A stretch of DNA of 43,528 nt from Pseudomonadota bacterium (GCA_009927165.1 RFNO01000134.1:1-43528), one strand, 5' to 3'. Positions 34,043-43,351 are shown, counted from the stretch's first letter. The notes: generated by a model not told the origin, from the sequence alone. Numbers and translations: made by a program.

Positions 34043-35560
34043 TCAATGCTTGAAATGACGCGTTCCGGTAAAAAAGAGGGGGATGTGTAATTCATTACAG
34101 GCTTCAATAACTTCCCAATCCCGTTGGGAGCCCCCGGGTTGAACCACGGCCCCCACGTTTAGTCCTTTCAGCAGGTCCATGCTGTCTCTAAAGGGGAAAA
34201 AAGCATCGGAAGCAATTAGAGCTCCCTCAATTTCGGCACCCGCCTGCTTCAGTGCAATTTCCATGGAGCCGACTCGGCTTACTTGACCCAAACCCAGGCC
34301 CAGAGTTCTTTGATGTTTAGTAATCACGATAGCGTTGGATTTGGAGTGCTTGCAAACAGTCCAAGCTTGATTCAGGTCTTTTAAAACATCCGGAGAAGCC
34401 GCTAAGTTCGGAGTCATTAATCTAAACTCAGTCTGAGAAGTATTCTGGTCTCTTTGTTGAACGAGCCAGCCAGATAAAGCAGTTCGTATTTCAAAAGGGG
34501 GAAGTTGAGGCTTCGGCCATTCAATCAAGCGCAGATTTTTCTTACCTGAGAAAACCGAGAGAGCGTCCGGGCTGAAGTGCGGAGCAATAACGACTTCTAA
34601 AAAAATATCGACCATGTTCTGAGCAGTAGATTTGTCAATTGGCTGATTAGTGCAAACAATCCCCCCAAACGCACTCCGGGAGTCTGCGTGAAACGCTTGC
34701 TCAAACAGAGAGTCAAGTTCACGGTTTCCCCAAGAGACTGCGCAGGGATTACCATGTTTAATGATGGCTACCACTGGCTCGTTAAAATCAGATACCAGAG
34801 TCACAGCCGCTTCCGAGTCGAGTAAGTTATTGTAAGAAAGCTCTTTGCCCTGCAGGACTTTCCAAGCTGCTTTTCCTACCCATATGGCTCGCTGATGTGG
34901 GTTTTCACCATAGCGAAGGGGCGTTTGAGGTACGAGAGCAAGATTGTGAGGGAAAAAGCTCTTTTCCCATTCGCTAAAAATAAGTGAATCGTACAGGCTC
35001 GTACGTAAGAAACTTCGTTTGGCCATTGTTCTTCGAAACGGAAGAGTAGTTCCTTGATGACGTTCCAGCGTTTCTAAAAAGTCAGGATAGTCCTCCGGGT
35101 CTGAAAGAACAGTAACTGAAGAATGATTTTTTGCTGCCGCTCGAATCAAGGCAGGGCCCCCGATGTCAATATACGCACATTGATCTTCAACTGTACGCCC
35201 CAAATGGTCACCAAACGGATAGAAATTCACCACTACCAAATCAAAAAGGGGAAGATTAAAGGTGCTTATTTGGCGTAGATCTTCGGTTGAGTTCCGACGC
35301 GCTAGAATTCCACCATAGACATGGGGATGGAGGGTTTTTACCCGTCCTTCTAACATTTCTGGAAAATGGGTAAGCTCTTCTACCGTTGTGACCGGAATCC
35401 CCAAAGCTTCAAGGATTTTAGCGGTACCGCCAGTTGAAAAAATATGCGTCCCCTGGCGATGAAGCCGATTAGCTAATAACTCAAGGTTTGCTTTGTTAGA
35501 CACGCTAATCAGCGCGTTTTTTATTGGAATGGGTAAATCGGACGGGGGGTCCTGTCTCAT
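34043..35560 (-). CDS. purH: Bifunctional AICAR transformylase / IMP cyclohydrolase
   Basis: 505 residues, standard length. It carries out the last two steps of IMP synthesis. The N-terminal cyclohydrolase has KNALISVSNKANLELLANRL, FSTGGTAKILEALGI, PEMLEGRVKTLHPHVYGGIL and FYPFGDHLG. The transformylase has LRYGENPHQRA, IIKHGNPCAVSWG, DSRSAFGGIV, VCKHSKSNAIVI and the ending GAVVQPGGSQRDWEVIEACN. The final His-x-H-like GTRHFKH is as expected. It is divergent from the CBS gene and leads the purH-TPR-purD transcript. Confidence 0.96.
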   Translation of the reverse strand: MRQDPPSDLPIPIKNALISVSNKANLELLANRLHRQGTHIFSTGGTAKILEALGIPVTTVEELTHFPEMLEGRVKTLHPHVYGGILARRNSTEDLRQISTFNLPLFDLVVVNFYPFGDHLGRTVEDQCAYIDIGGPALIRAAAKNHSSVTVLSDPEDYPDFLETLERHQGTTLPFRRTMAKRSFLRTSLYDSLIFSEWEKSFFPHNLALVPQTPLRYGENPHQRAIWVGKAAWKVLQGKELSYNNLLDSEAAVTLVSDFNEPVVAIIKHGNPCAVSWGNRELDSLFEQAFHADSRSAFGGIVCTNQPIDKSTAQNMVDIFLEVVIAPHFSPDALSVFSGKKNLRLIEWPKPQLPPFEIRTALSGWLVQQRDQNTSQTEFRLMTPNLAASPDVLKDLNQAWTVCKHSKSNAIVITKHQRTLGLGLGQVSRVGSMEIALKQAGAEIEGALIASDAFFPFRDSMDLLKGLNVGAVVQPGGSQRDWEVIEACNELHIPLFFTGTRHFKH

Positions 35561-35712
35561 GCTGGAGTAAGTAAAGCCGAACGAGTCTTATTTCGTCAAT
35601 ATCTCAACCTATAAATAAAATGAACCTCTCCATGCGCTCATTTTGCCTTCCGGGTAAGGAACTGGTAGGTTTTTCCTTCCATTGAGAACTTAAATTTGAG
35701 GAGCAAAAATCA

Positions 35713-37089
35713 ATGTCGGAGCTGCGACAGAATATTTTGGAAGCGATAGGAAATACGCCGATTGTTAGGCTCAATCAGGTGACTCGCGGAGTGCCTGGGG
35801 AACTCTATGCAAAGTGTGAATTCATGAACCCGGGAGGGTCGATTAAAGACCGCATTGGTTTTCATATGATGGAAGTCGCCGAAAGAGAGGGAAAAATTAA
35901 GCCAGGGGGAACTGTTGTAGAAGCAACTTCTGGGAATACAGGAATGGGGCTTGCCATTGCTGCTGCGATTAAGGGGTATCGAAGTGTTTTTGTTATGCCA
36001 GACAAAATGAGCGAGGAAAAAAGACAAAATCTCCGAGCTTTTGGCGCTCGAGTGGTGATGACTCCGACAGGGGTTCCTCCCGAATCTCCTTTTTCTCATT
36101 ACAGCGTGGCGGAACGAATTGCGAAAGAGACTCCTAATGCTTATTTCATGAATCAATATGAGAACTTGAGTAACCGCGAGACTCACTATTTGACAACGGG
36201 TCCGGAGATTTGGCGCCAAACCGAAGGGAAAATTGATGCGATCGTAGCCGGGATGGGAACTTGCGGCACCATTACTGGCCTTGGAAAGTTTTTTAAGGAA
36301 AAAAATCCGAAAATCAAAATTGTCGGCGTGGACCCTAAAGGTTCGATTCTCAAAGACCTGTTTGAAACAGGGAAAATGCCCCAATCTCAGAGCTATAAAA
36401 TCGAAGGAATCGGCGAAGACAAAGTCCCGGCTAATTTAGATTTTTCAGTGATTGATCATATCGTTCGAGTAGAAGATAAAGAATCCATGTTGATGACTCG
36501 CACACTTCTCACAAAAGAAGGGGTGTTTGCTGGTACGTCGTGTGGTGCAGCCGTGGTGGGTGCTCTTCGGTACATGGCTTCCGTGGAGAACCCGGGAAGA
36601 GTGTTGGTGATTTTACCTGACTCGGGTAATCGCTATTTAAGCAAAGTTTATAATGACGCTTGGATGATGGAGAACTCCTTTCTAGATCGAAAGACAGACA
36701 ACACGATTGGAGATTTGATACGCTTGATTCACAAAGCTCCCAAAATCGTATCTGCTAAAGGGGAAGACTCTGTTGAAAGCGTTGTCAGGACGATGAGAGT
36801 TGAGGGAGTTTCCCAAATTCCGGTTATGAGAGGAAATGAAATCGTGGGTGTTGTGTCTGAAACCGAGTTGCTGCGCCCTCTTTTTGCTGGTGAGATTAAG
36901 TCTTCCGACAAAGTTGAAAAGTTATGCAAAGGTGAGTTTGCACTCGTTGAGGATATAGAGCCTATTGCGAGACTTAATGATCTTTTTTCAACAGGGAAAG
37001 TGGCGATTGTCATGGAAGCGGGAATGCCGAAGTTTGTACTGACTAAGATCGATTTAATTAGCTTTTTGAGTTTGAGTGGAGCCGTCTGA
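35713..37089 (+). CDS. cbs: Cystathionine beta-synthase with C-terminal CBS pair
   Basis: 458 residues. The N-terminal PLP fold-type II domain has NTPIVRLNQVTRG-like start, PLP Lys in MNPGGSIKDRIGFHMM, VEATSGNTGMGLAIAAAIKG, AGMGTCGTITGLGKFF and LPDSGNRYLSKVYND. It condenses serine (or O-acetylserine) and homocysteine. Residues about 330-458 hold two CBS modules (VVRTMRVEGVSQIPVMRGNE, IARLNDLFSTGKVAIVM), which often bind adenosyl ligands and regulate activity. No haem-binding N-terminus is present. GAGGAG lies nine bases upstream of the ATG. One-base overlap with the next gene gives a two-gene transsulfuration unit. Confidence 0.92.
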   Translation: MSELRQNILEAIGNTPIVRLNQVTRGVPGELYAKCEFMNPGGSIKDRIGFHMMEVAEREGKIKPGGTVVEATSGNTGMGLAIAAAIKGYRSVFVMPDKMSEEKRQNLRAFGARVVMTPTGVPPESPFSHYSVAERIAKETPNAYFMNQYENLSNRETHYLTTGPEIWRQTEGKIDAIVAGMGTCGTITGLGKFFKEKNPKIKIVGVDPKGSILKDLFETGKMPQSQSYKIEGIGEDKVPANLDFSVIDHIVRVEDKESMLMTRTLLTKEGVFAGTSCGAAVVGALRYMASVENPGRVLVILPDSGNRYLSKVYNDAWMMENSFLDRKTDNTIGDLIRLIHKAPKIVSAKGEDSVESVVRTMRVEGVSQIPVMRGNEIVGVVSETELLRPLFAGEIKSSDKVEKLCKGEFALVEDIEPIARLNDLFSTGKVAIVMEAGMPKFVLTKIDLISFLSLSGAV

Positions 37090-38243
37090 TGGATATCAAA
37101 GAATGTAAATTCGAAACCATTGCTGTTCATGCAGGGGTGCAACCCGATCCCACTACGGGAGCCATCATGACCCCTATTTATGCGACTAGCACATATGTGC
37201 AATCAACTCCTGGTGAGCATAAGGGGTATGATTATTCTCGAACGGCTAACCCCACGCGAACAGCGTTAGAAGCATCCATAGCAGGTTTAGAAAGCGGAAA
37301 ACACTGTTTGGCTTTATCGTCTGGATGTACTGGGACCGATATTCTCTGTCATTTTCTCGAAGCGGGTGATCACGTAGTTTCCGTAGATGATGTTTACGGA
37401 GGCACAAGTCGTCTCTTTAGAACAGTATGGGCAAGGCACGGAGTTGAAACGACGTTTGCCGACTTGGTCAATCACAATTTGAGTGATTATGTTCGTCCCA
37501 ATACAAAAATGATTTGGATTGAAACACCTACCAACCCGCTACTCAAGATTATCGATATCGAAAAAGTTGTGCAACAGGCACATAAGCTCAGTCCTAAGCC
37601 CATTGTGGTGGTTGATAACACGTTCGCCAGTCCGTATTTTCAAAGCCCTTTGGCGCTGGGGGCAGATGTAGTGCTCCATTCAACGACCAAATATTTGAAC
37701 GGGCATAGCGATGTCGTTGGAGGGGCTTTGGTATTCAACGACGACAATCTCAAAGCCAAACTCCATCATATACAGAACTCCATTGGTGGCGTTCCTGGTC
37801 CTTTTGATGCTTGGTTGGTTCTGAGAGGCATTAAAACACTAGCGCTTCGGATGAAGCGACATGAAGAAAATGCAAAAGTACTGGCGGAAATGCTCGAACG
37901 TCATCCAAAAGTCGAGCGCGTAATTTATCCTGGTTTGAAATCCCATCCACAGCACGACGTAGCTAAGCGCCAAATGAAAGGGTTTGGGGGAATGATTACT
38001 TTCTTTTTAAAAGGTAATCTTGCAACTTCTCGGAATTTTTTGGAGCGAGTCCGGTTATTTGCGTTAGCCGAAAGCTTAGGAGGCGTAGAGAGTTTGATTG
38101 AGCATCCGGCTATTATGACTCACGCTTCTATTCCAGCTGAAACGAGAGTAAAACTAGGTATCAGCGATACGTTAATCCGAATCTCAGTGGGAATCGAGAA
38201 CGTGCAAGACCTTCAGAGAGATCTCGAGCTTGCTTTAGGTTAA
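37089..38243 (+). CDS. Cystathionine gamma-lyase/synthase family PLP enzyme
   Basis: 384 residues, Cys/Met metabolism PLP family. YATSTYVQSTPGEHKGYDYS, LALSSGCTGTDILCHFLEAG and IWIETPTNPLLKIIDIE lead to the PLP lysine in HSTTKYLNGHSDVVGGALV; ending GGVESLIEHPAIMTHASIP is typical. Coupling to cbs (ATG overlaps its stop by one base) favours cystathionine gamma-lyase in reverse transsulfuration, methionine to cysteine, but the sequence alone does not separate lyase from synthase. The stop overlaps the convergent lgt stop by four bases, with no terminator visible. Confidence 0.92.
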   Translation: MDIKECKFETIAVHAGVQPDPTTGAIMTPIYATSTYVQSTPGEHKGYDYSRTANPTRTALEASIAGLESGKHCLALSSGCTGTDILCHFLEAGDHVVSVDDVYGGTSRLFRTVWARHGVETTFADLVNHNLSDYVRPNTKMIWIETPTNPLLKIIDIEKVVQQAHKLSPKPIVVVDNTFASPYFQSPLALGADVVLHSTTKYLNGHSDVVGGALVFNDDNLKAKLHHIQNSIGGVPGPFDAWLVLRGIKTLALRMKRHEENAKVLAEMLERHPKVERVIYPGLKSHPQHDVAKRQMKGFGGMITFFLKGNLATSRNFLERVRLFALAESLGGVESLIEHPAIMTHASIPAETRVKLGISDTLIRISVGIENVQDLQRDLELALG

Positions 38244-39025
38244 ACTGATTTCACTCTGTTTTTCTTAATGAGAACGATGAGACAGAGACCCCCTAAGATC
38301 GCCGATAAGGCTTGGGAGTAACTGAGGCTTCCCGAAAAAATAAATCCTCGATAAGCATCTCCTCGGTAGTACTCCACTATAAATCGCAAGAGGCAGTAGA
38401 GTAATAGTCCCTTCAATCCAATTTCCCCCTCAAATGTCCTTCGTCTCAGGAAATACTGACAGTAGAGGAAAATAAGAAAAGCGCCTGCTGCTTCATAAAG
38501 CTGAGTGGGGTGAACTTTTACTCCTAATACATTATTGAAGGCATCTGGGTGAGTAAAAGTAACTCCCCACGGGAGATCACAAACTTTACCCCAACAGCAG
38601 CCTGCAGCAAAACATCCCAACCTGCCAATCGTAAGGCCCAACGCCGAAGACGTTACCGTAACGTCCATTAAGCTCAGAAATGGGAAGTGAAACATTCTGC
38701 AGAACAGATAAATTCCTAAGAGGCAAGTGATTGCTGAGCCATAAAAAGTATATCCGCCCTCCCAGACCGCCAGAATTTTTAAGGGTTGCTCTGAATAAAA
38801 AGCCCAATCCTCAAAAACGACATGAAATAAACGGCCCCCCAGGATGCTAAACGCGATGATTAACAGGAATACTTGTTCAATTCGCTTGAGATTGAGGCCT
38901 AAAACCAAAGCATTACGTAAGGCTAGGAAATAGCCCAATGAAAAGGAAAGAGCCAAGCAAACCCCAAACGTGGGAGGACGAATGGGATGCCCGTTCACAA
39001 CCCAATCAAACAAGTAGGGATGCAC
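38240..39025 (-). CDS. lgt: Phosphatidylglycerol-prolipoprotein diacylglyceryl transferase
   Basis: 261 residues from GTG 39025, which has GAGG five bases upstream; an in-frame TTG at 39040 precedes it without a better ribosome site. Seven membrane helices. It transfers diacylglycerol from phosphatidylglycerol to the lipobox Cys of prolipoproteins. The signature is GRLGCFAAGCCWGKVC; the family reads G-R-x-G-N-F-x-N/G-C-C-x-G, so Asn is replaced by Cys here. PPTFGVCLALSFSLGYFLAL, FHVVFEDW and HPTQLYEAAGAFLIF are also conserved. Overlaps the lnt 3' end by 20 bp. Substrates in this window include the lipoproteins at 1-1164 and 1851-2420. Confidence 0.93.
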   Translation of the reverse strand: MHPYLFDWVVNGHPIRPPTFGVCLALSFSLGYFLALRNALVLGLNLKRIEQVFLLIIAFSILGGRLFHVVFEDWAFYSEQPLKILAVWEGGYTFYGSAITCLLGIYLFCRMFHFPFLSLMDVTVTSSALGLTIGRLGCFAAGCCWGKVCDLPWGVTFTHPDAFNNVLGVKVHPTQLYEAAGAFLIFLYCQYFLRRRTFEGEIGLKGLLLYCLLRFIVEYYRGDAYRGFIFSGSLSYSQALSAILGGLCLIVLIKKNRVKSV

Positions 39026-40601
39026 GTTTACCTCGAACAAAAACGATGTTTAAAGAGAAGATAAGCAAAAGAAAACCAATGAACCAATCTCCCCATCTTC
39101 CATAAAAAGTGAGTTGGGTTTCCGGACGAATAGGGACTTCAGAAACCAAAGTCGCAGAGTCATAAACAGGAGTCCGTCGGCTCAATCTTCCCAAAGCATC
39201 TACGGTGAAAGAGGTGCCTGTATTTGTCACTCTTATTAAAGGCACGCGATGCTCAATGGCTCGAAAAACGCTAAGAGCGCCATGGAGATAGGGTTCGCTT
39301 GTCGGCCCAAACCAAGAGTCATTGGTGAGATTAATAAAGGCATGAATCTTTTGCTCAGCAACTTTTCTCATGAATGACGGCACAATTGCCTCGTAGCAGA
39401 TACTAACTCCGAGACGAGTTCCGTCGGCCATTGTAAATGCTCTTTGATCTGTTCCGCGCTCAAAGTCTGAAACCTGAGGAAAAGCAGCATACAGCCTTGG
39501 AAACAAATCGCCGAGCGGAAGGTATTCACCAAACGCCAGCAAGATGTTTTTATAGTAAATTTCCGTTCGTAAGTCCGCCGGGCCTGGTTCTAGATAAAAA
39601 GCTGCATTGTAATCGCGATACGCATGCAGGGGACTTGTTGCATAAGCTCCTGCTAAGAGCGGAACTCCGATTTCTTTGACAAAGCTTCGGACAGATTCTT
39701 GTCGATGTCCTAAAGTGTCCATTTGAAAAGGAATAGCAGTTTCTGGCCAAACAATCAGCTGAGGGCGTGCAGCGAGAGTCTGTTCGGTTAAGCTTTTGTA
39801 TCGATTAAGAACGGAATCGACTCTTGAGGATATGCCTTGCTCAGCAGCTACTTTATCTAGACTCCCAATGTTAGCCTGTATGAGCGCTACTCTGAGGGTT
39901 TTTGCCGGGGTAGTGGAAAAGTTATTTAATGTGAAGAGACTAAAGAAAATGCTGCCAACGACCAGTGAAGCGGGAATCAGACCAATCCACTTTGGTGTCT
40001 TACCGGGAAAATGACCGGGTAATAAATAAAGTCCCAAAACACTTCCACAGCAGTAAATCAGGAATGAAAAAAAAGTCGATCCAGTGATTTCACAAAGCTG
40101 AATCAGCCAGCTCTGTTGGTAGAGTGAGTGCCCAAGATACCAGGGAAATAGTTTGGGGACTGACCATTCAATCAATGTAAAAAGGGCAGGTATACCAATG
40201 GCAAACCAAAGAGCTCGTTGAGAATGGGTAAGTTCCTTGGCTTTGAGTGTTTCGTTCAGCCAAAAGGAAGCAGCAGCAAAAACAGGAAAATTAAGGGCAC
40301 CGAACCCGCAAAAACCAAGGAAGAGCAATGCTGATACACTCCAGGGGAGATATCCGAATTCGTGAATCACATACGTAACCCAGTAAAATCCTCCCAGCAT
40401 AATAATAAAGGAAACAAAAAAACCCCAAAAAAATGCTTTTCGGGAACTCGAAACTGAAAATATCAGTGCATTAAAAAAAACAGGAAAAAATAAAATAAAA
40501 GGAACCAGTCGGAAAGTTTCAAAAGCGAGGAACACCGAAGCTCCGGCGAGTACTGCCAAGCGAAAGTTTCTAAGCAAAATGGGTGGTGATGTTTTCAGCA
40601 T
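39006..40601 (-). CDS. lnt: Apolipoprotein N-acyltransferase
   Basis: 531 residues from ATG 40601; TTG 40610 is an alternative start. About seven N-terminal membrane helices precede a periplasmic nitrilase domain with the catalytic triad: Glu in IVWPETAIPF, Lys in YYKNILLAFGEYLPLGD, Cys in LGVSICYEAIVPSFMR. It N-acylates the Cys of diacylglyceryl lipoproteins, completing triacylation so that Lol sorting can occur. NLTNDSWFGPTSEPYLHGAL and FRAIEHRVPLIRVTNTGTS are also conserved. Sits directly before lgt in the same transcript, a useful pairing of first and last lipoprotein modification steps. Confidence 0.95.
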   Translation of the reverse strand: MLKTSPPILLRNFRLAVLAGASVFLAFETFRLVPFILFFPVFFNALIFSVSSSRKAFFWGFFVSFIIMLGGFYWVTYVIHEFGYLPWSVSALLFLGFCGFGALNFPVFAAASFWLNETLKAKELTHSQRALWFAIGIPALFTLIEWSVPKLFPWYLGHSLYQQSWLIQLCEITGSTFFSFLIYCCGSVLGLYLLPGHFPGKTPKWIGLIPASLVVGSIFFSLFTLNNFSTTPAKTLRVALIQANIGSLDKVAAEQGISSRVDSVLNRYKSLTEQTLAARPQLIVWPETAIPFQMDTLGHRQESVRSFVKEIGVPLLAGAYATSPLHAYRDYNAAFYLEPGPADLRTEIYYKNILLAFGEYLPLGDLFPRLYAAFPQVSDFERGTDQRAFTMADGTRLGVSICYEAIVPSFMRKVAEQKIHAFINLTNDSWFGPTSEPYLHGALSVFRAIEHRVPLIRVTNTGTSFTVDALGRLSRRTPVYDSATLVSEVPIRPETQLTFYGRWGDWFIGFLLLIFSLNIVFVRGKRASLLV

Positions 40602-41028
40602 ATTGGTCAAAAAGTGTTTTAAGTTCCTTTTCTGCTAAAGGTGCAATCATACTACGCATGAGCGATGGCAGCGGAATATTTAATTCTAAGTCAAAACTCA
40701 AAGTTAGCGTGCAGTCGCTTGAAGCTGGAGTTAGGACCCATGCCCCATTTAGAAGCGTTTCCCTTTCTTTTGAAGCTGGAGCAACTTGTAATCCGTTAGG
40801 GCGTGGGGAGAAGCTGGTTGAAAAGTGAATGACGACTGTTTTCCCTGCATAAGTCAGAGGTGTAAACTCCCAAAAGAACTCATGTGTCGTTTGGGCTTCA
40901 AAACGTTCCAAACCCGGAAAGCAGGCTGGAATTGAATGTGAAAAATCGTGGAGAAAAGGCAGTACTTCATCAGTAGACTTGGGCAAAGAGAGAGTTTTTC
41001 TGTATTTGAAGGGAATGCGAAAAGCCAT
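40570..41028 (-). CDS. SRPBCC-fold small protein
   Basis: 152 residues with the SRPBCC (START-like) lay-out: an N-terminal strand-helix (RKTLSLPKSTDEVLPFLHDF), PGLERFEAQ, then a curved sheet (TYAGKTVVIHFSTSF), GAWVLTPASSDCTLTLSFDL and a long C-terminal helix (APLAEKELKTLFDQYAENIT). It resembles small lipid/hydrophobic ligand-binding proteins such as DUF1997 or CoQ-binding types. No catalytic residues can be named. The gene overlaps lnt by 32 bp and starts 3 bp after manC, so it belongs to the envelope operon. Function unknown. Confidence 0.7.
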   Translation of the reverse strand: MAFRIPFKYRKTLSLPKSTDEVLPFLHDFSHSIPACFPGLERFEAQTTHEFFWEFTPLTYAGKTVVIHFSTSFSPRPNGLQVAPASKERETLLNGAWVLTPASSDCTLTLSFDLELNIPLPSLMRSMIAPLAEKELKTLFDQYAENITTHFA

Positions 41029-41031
41029 AAA

Positions 41032-42090
41032 TTATGTTTCATCAAAGAGCGTACTGATATCTTTCACTTTCTGATCAAGTTTTTTGTCAGCAATGAGAAT
41101 CTTTCCTTCATGTTCTACGATAATCAGGTCCTTGATTCCGATAAGCGCCACTTTCGTTTTTGGTGAGACATGGACAAGGCATCCCTGACTGTCCAGTTCC
41201 TTGAGGGTGCCACCAATGGAAACATTCTGTTGAGGGGTTTTTGTTTTAAGATCATAGAGAGCGCTCCATGACCCCACGTCACTCCATTCCAATTGATCTG
41301 CGGGTATAAGAAAAAGATTCGAAGCTTTTTCCATTACTGCCGTATCAATCGGAACAGAAGGCAAAGTGGCAAACAAGCCCGCAATCTCTTGGGCCTCCCT
41401 TGCCGCGAGAAATCGCTTCCAAGTATCGCCCAAATGCTGTTCGAAAGCTTCAACGATAGATTCTAAAGTCCAAATGAATATGCCACTGTTCCAAAAATAT
41501 CGCTTCGAACTCAAGAACCCCTTGGCTGTTTCGGCGTTGGGTTTCTCGGTAAAACGCTTAGCTCGGTAGACTGACCCTTGATAGGGAGCGGGCTCAGTTT
41601 CGATGTATCCATACCCAGTATGCGGCGAGGTGGGCACGATCCCTAAGGTAATCAACGAAGATTCTTGTTGAGCAAAATCAACAGCCTGCTCCAGCAATGA
41701 AACAAATCGTGAGAGGTTTCCAATATAATGATCGGCGGGAAAAACCATTAACGGTGATTTGAGCGAATAGCCCTTTCGAAGAAGGTGGGCTACCGATAGC
41801 ATTACACAAGCAGCTGTATTTTTACCCTGGGGTTCAAGAATAAGGCCTTTAATTTGGGGTAACTGCTTTTGAATCAAATCAAATTGGGATTCGCCTGAGC
41901 ATATAAAAATATGTTCTAAAGCACAGACGTTTTGAACTCTCTCTACTGTTTTTTGTATTAAGGAAAGGTCGTCAGATAATTTGAGGTATTGCTTGGGGAG
42001 CTTTTTTTGGCTAAGTGGCCAAAATCGTGTGCCACTCCCTCCGGCCATGATCACTGCTAGAGGTGGGTAACTGGGATTATTTCCTCCCAT
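41032..42090 (-). CDS. manC: Mannose-1-phosphate guanylyltransferase
   Basis: 352 residues from ATG 42090 (GGAAG upstream); an in-frame extension to 42114 lies in the cupin gene. It makes GDP-mannose from GTP and mannose-1-P. PLAVIMAGGSGTRFWPLSQ is the nucleotide-binding signature, followed by KLPKQYL, LILEPQGKNTAACVML, FPADHYIGN, GYGYIE, RFTEKPN, FWNSGIFIW and LEWSDVGSWSALYDL. In many bacteria it is fused to a C-terminal mannose-6-P isomerase cupin; here it stops before that domain and the cupin is a separate upstream gene with a 14-bp overlap. GDP-mannose would feed LPS or exopolysaccharide. Confidence 0.95.
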   Translation of the reverse strand: MGGNNPSYPPLAVIMAGGSGTRFWPLSQKKLPKQYLKLSDDLSLIQKTVERVQNVCALEHIFICSGESQFDLIQKQLPQIKGLILEPQGKNTAACVMLSVAHLLRKGYSLKSPLMVFPADHYIGNLSRFVSLLEQAVDFAQQESSLITLGIVPTSPHTGYGYIETEPAPYQGSVYRAKRFTEKPNAETAKGFLSSKRYFWNSGIFIWTLESIVEAFEQHLGDTWKRFLAAREAQEIAGLFATLPSVPIDTAVMEKASNLFLIPADQLEWSDVGSWSALYDLKTKTPQQNVSIGGTLKELDSQGCLVHVSPKTKVALIGIKDLIIVEHEGKILIADKKLDQKVKDISTLFDET

Positions 42091-42442
42091 AGCGGTCTTC
42101 CAAGCGAACAACATCGTTCAGTTGTGGGGTAGAAACTTCAAAAATCCGACAATCCGTAATTGCTGTGATCCTGTGGAGTCGGCCTGGAGGGATGTGAAAA
42201 ATATCACCTGGGTGAAACTGGGTACGGACTAATTGGTTCTCTTGGGCACCAGTTTCAATCCAGCAATTGCCGGACTCTATAAAAAGCGTTTCCTCTTTCT
42301 CTTTGTGAAATTGCAAGCTCAGCGCTTCGCCCTGACGAACAAACAACACTTTGCCAACGTAATCATTCGTTTTGGCCCAGAGGAGTTCGTAGCCCCATGG
42401 CTTTTCAGTTTTATGGGCTGGTTGCTTCAGATTTTCTGACAA
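42077..42442 (-). CDS. Mannose-6-phosphate isomerase type II cupin
   Basis: Core of about 121 residues from TTG 42442 (GAGAGG lies upstream at a long spacing); the frame is open to TTG 42502, which would overlap the SPOR gene by 92 bp, so the start is uncertain. KTEKPWGYELLWAKTNDYVG opens the cupin. LSLQFHKEKEETLFIESGNC supplies the metal His residues, FHPGDIFHIPPGRLHRI the second His set, and FEVSTPQLNDVVRLEDRYGR the ending. It is the domain normally fused to ManC (type II PMI-GMP) and should convert fructose-6-P to mannose-6-P or support it. It overlaps the upstream SPOR and downstream manC genes. Confidence 0.85.
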   Translation of the reverse strand: MSENLKQPAHKTEKPWGYELLWAKTNDYVGKVLFVRQGEALSLQFHKEKEETLFIESGNCWIETGAQENQLVRTQFHPGDIFHIPPGRLHRITAITDCRIFEVSTPQLNDVVRLEDRYGRK

Positions 42443-43322
42443 GGTAGTTTTTGACCTCTCCGCGAGCTTGTAGGGAATCTCCGCTGGCTTTTGCTGATTC
42501 AAAAGAGGGGTAATAGCCCAACCACACGCGATACCAAGTTTCTTTATTCTCCCCTAATGCTTTAGTCGAAATATAGGCGTGGGGAAATCCCATTTTCTTT
42601 AAAGCTTGAACTCGCTCAAGAGCTTGGGTTTCATCCGCGTAAGAAGCTACTTGAACGGAGAAAGGGCCGGAAGGATAGCTTGAGACTAATTTTTCGGTTT
42701 TGGAGGCAGGGGCTCTGTTGGAGTTGGGTTTCGCTATTTTTACTGGAGCGCCATCGGGTTCAAAAAGCTCTTTAAGTTTAGGATTGTTCAAAACCTCTTC
42801 AGATTCCGGATCATCAAATTTTGCCGTGATATCTTTGTGAATATCAGGGGAGATGCTTTTCTTGGGTTTTAATTCTAGGGGCTCTGATTCAGAGGGGGCC
42901 ATTTCATCAGCTTCATTGAGGGCTTTTAAGCCTTCAGAATGAACAGGTTGGTGTTCTTCAGGAGACTGATGGGCGGGGGGAACGGAGCCGTGGTGGGAGG
43001 GCTCAGATACGCTGTGAGAGTTCGTATCGGCCTTTACATGAGATTCTGGCACTTCCGGTTTATGGCTAGCTATGGGGGAGTTGGTTGAAACGCTAGTGCT
43101 TAAGGGAGAATGGGGGTGGGAGCTTGCTGAGTCAGCCGAAGTCACTTGTCTTTCCGGAGAAGGCGAAGAGGCTACCGGAATTCCTTCAAATTTGGCTTGG
43201 GCAAGTCCTTTCCCGACCAGGATCCCGACTGTAAACATCAGGAGCGAGACAAAGATAAACAAGCTAAAAATAACAGCAATTTCCCTTGAATCGAACCGTA
43301 ATCCAGAGTTTTGAATGGCCAT
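42411..43322 (-). CDS. SPOR-domain membrane protein
   Basis: 303 residues. The single membrane helix lies at about 15-37 (IAVIFSLFIFVSLLMFTVGI). A long disordered linker follows, rich in Ser, Pro, His and Glu. The C-terminal SPOR domain (about 218-298) contains GPFSVQVASYADETQALERV, MGFPHAYIST and ETWYRVWLGYYPSFESAKAS. SPOR domains bind denuded peptidoglycan at the division septum, so this is probably an FtsN-like or other septal protein; no FtsN-specific catalytic-activation motif can be claimed. It leads the SPOR-cupin-manC-SRPBCC-lnt-lgt transcript behind a good promoter, linking division, lipoproteins and sugar-nucleotide supply by position. Confidence 0.9.
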   Translation of the reverse strand: MAIQNSGLRFDSREIAVIFSLFIFVSLLMFTVGILVGKGLAQAKFEGIPVASSPSPERQVTSADSASSHPHSPLSTSVSTNSPIASHKPEVPESHVKADTNSHSVSEPSHHGSVPPAHQSPEEHQPVHSEGLKALNEADEMAPSESEPLELKPKKSISPDIHKDITAKFDDPESEEVLNNPKLKELFEPDGAPVKIAKPNSNRAPASKTEKLVSSYPSGPFSVQVASYADETQALERVQALKKMGFPHAYISTKALGENKETWYRVWLGYYPSFESAKASGDSLQARGEVKNYLVRKSEATSP

Positions 43323-43351
43323 GGTAGTGTCTTTGTGAAAGGTATATATAA

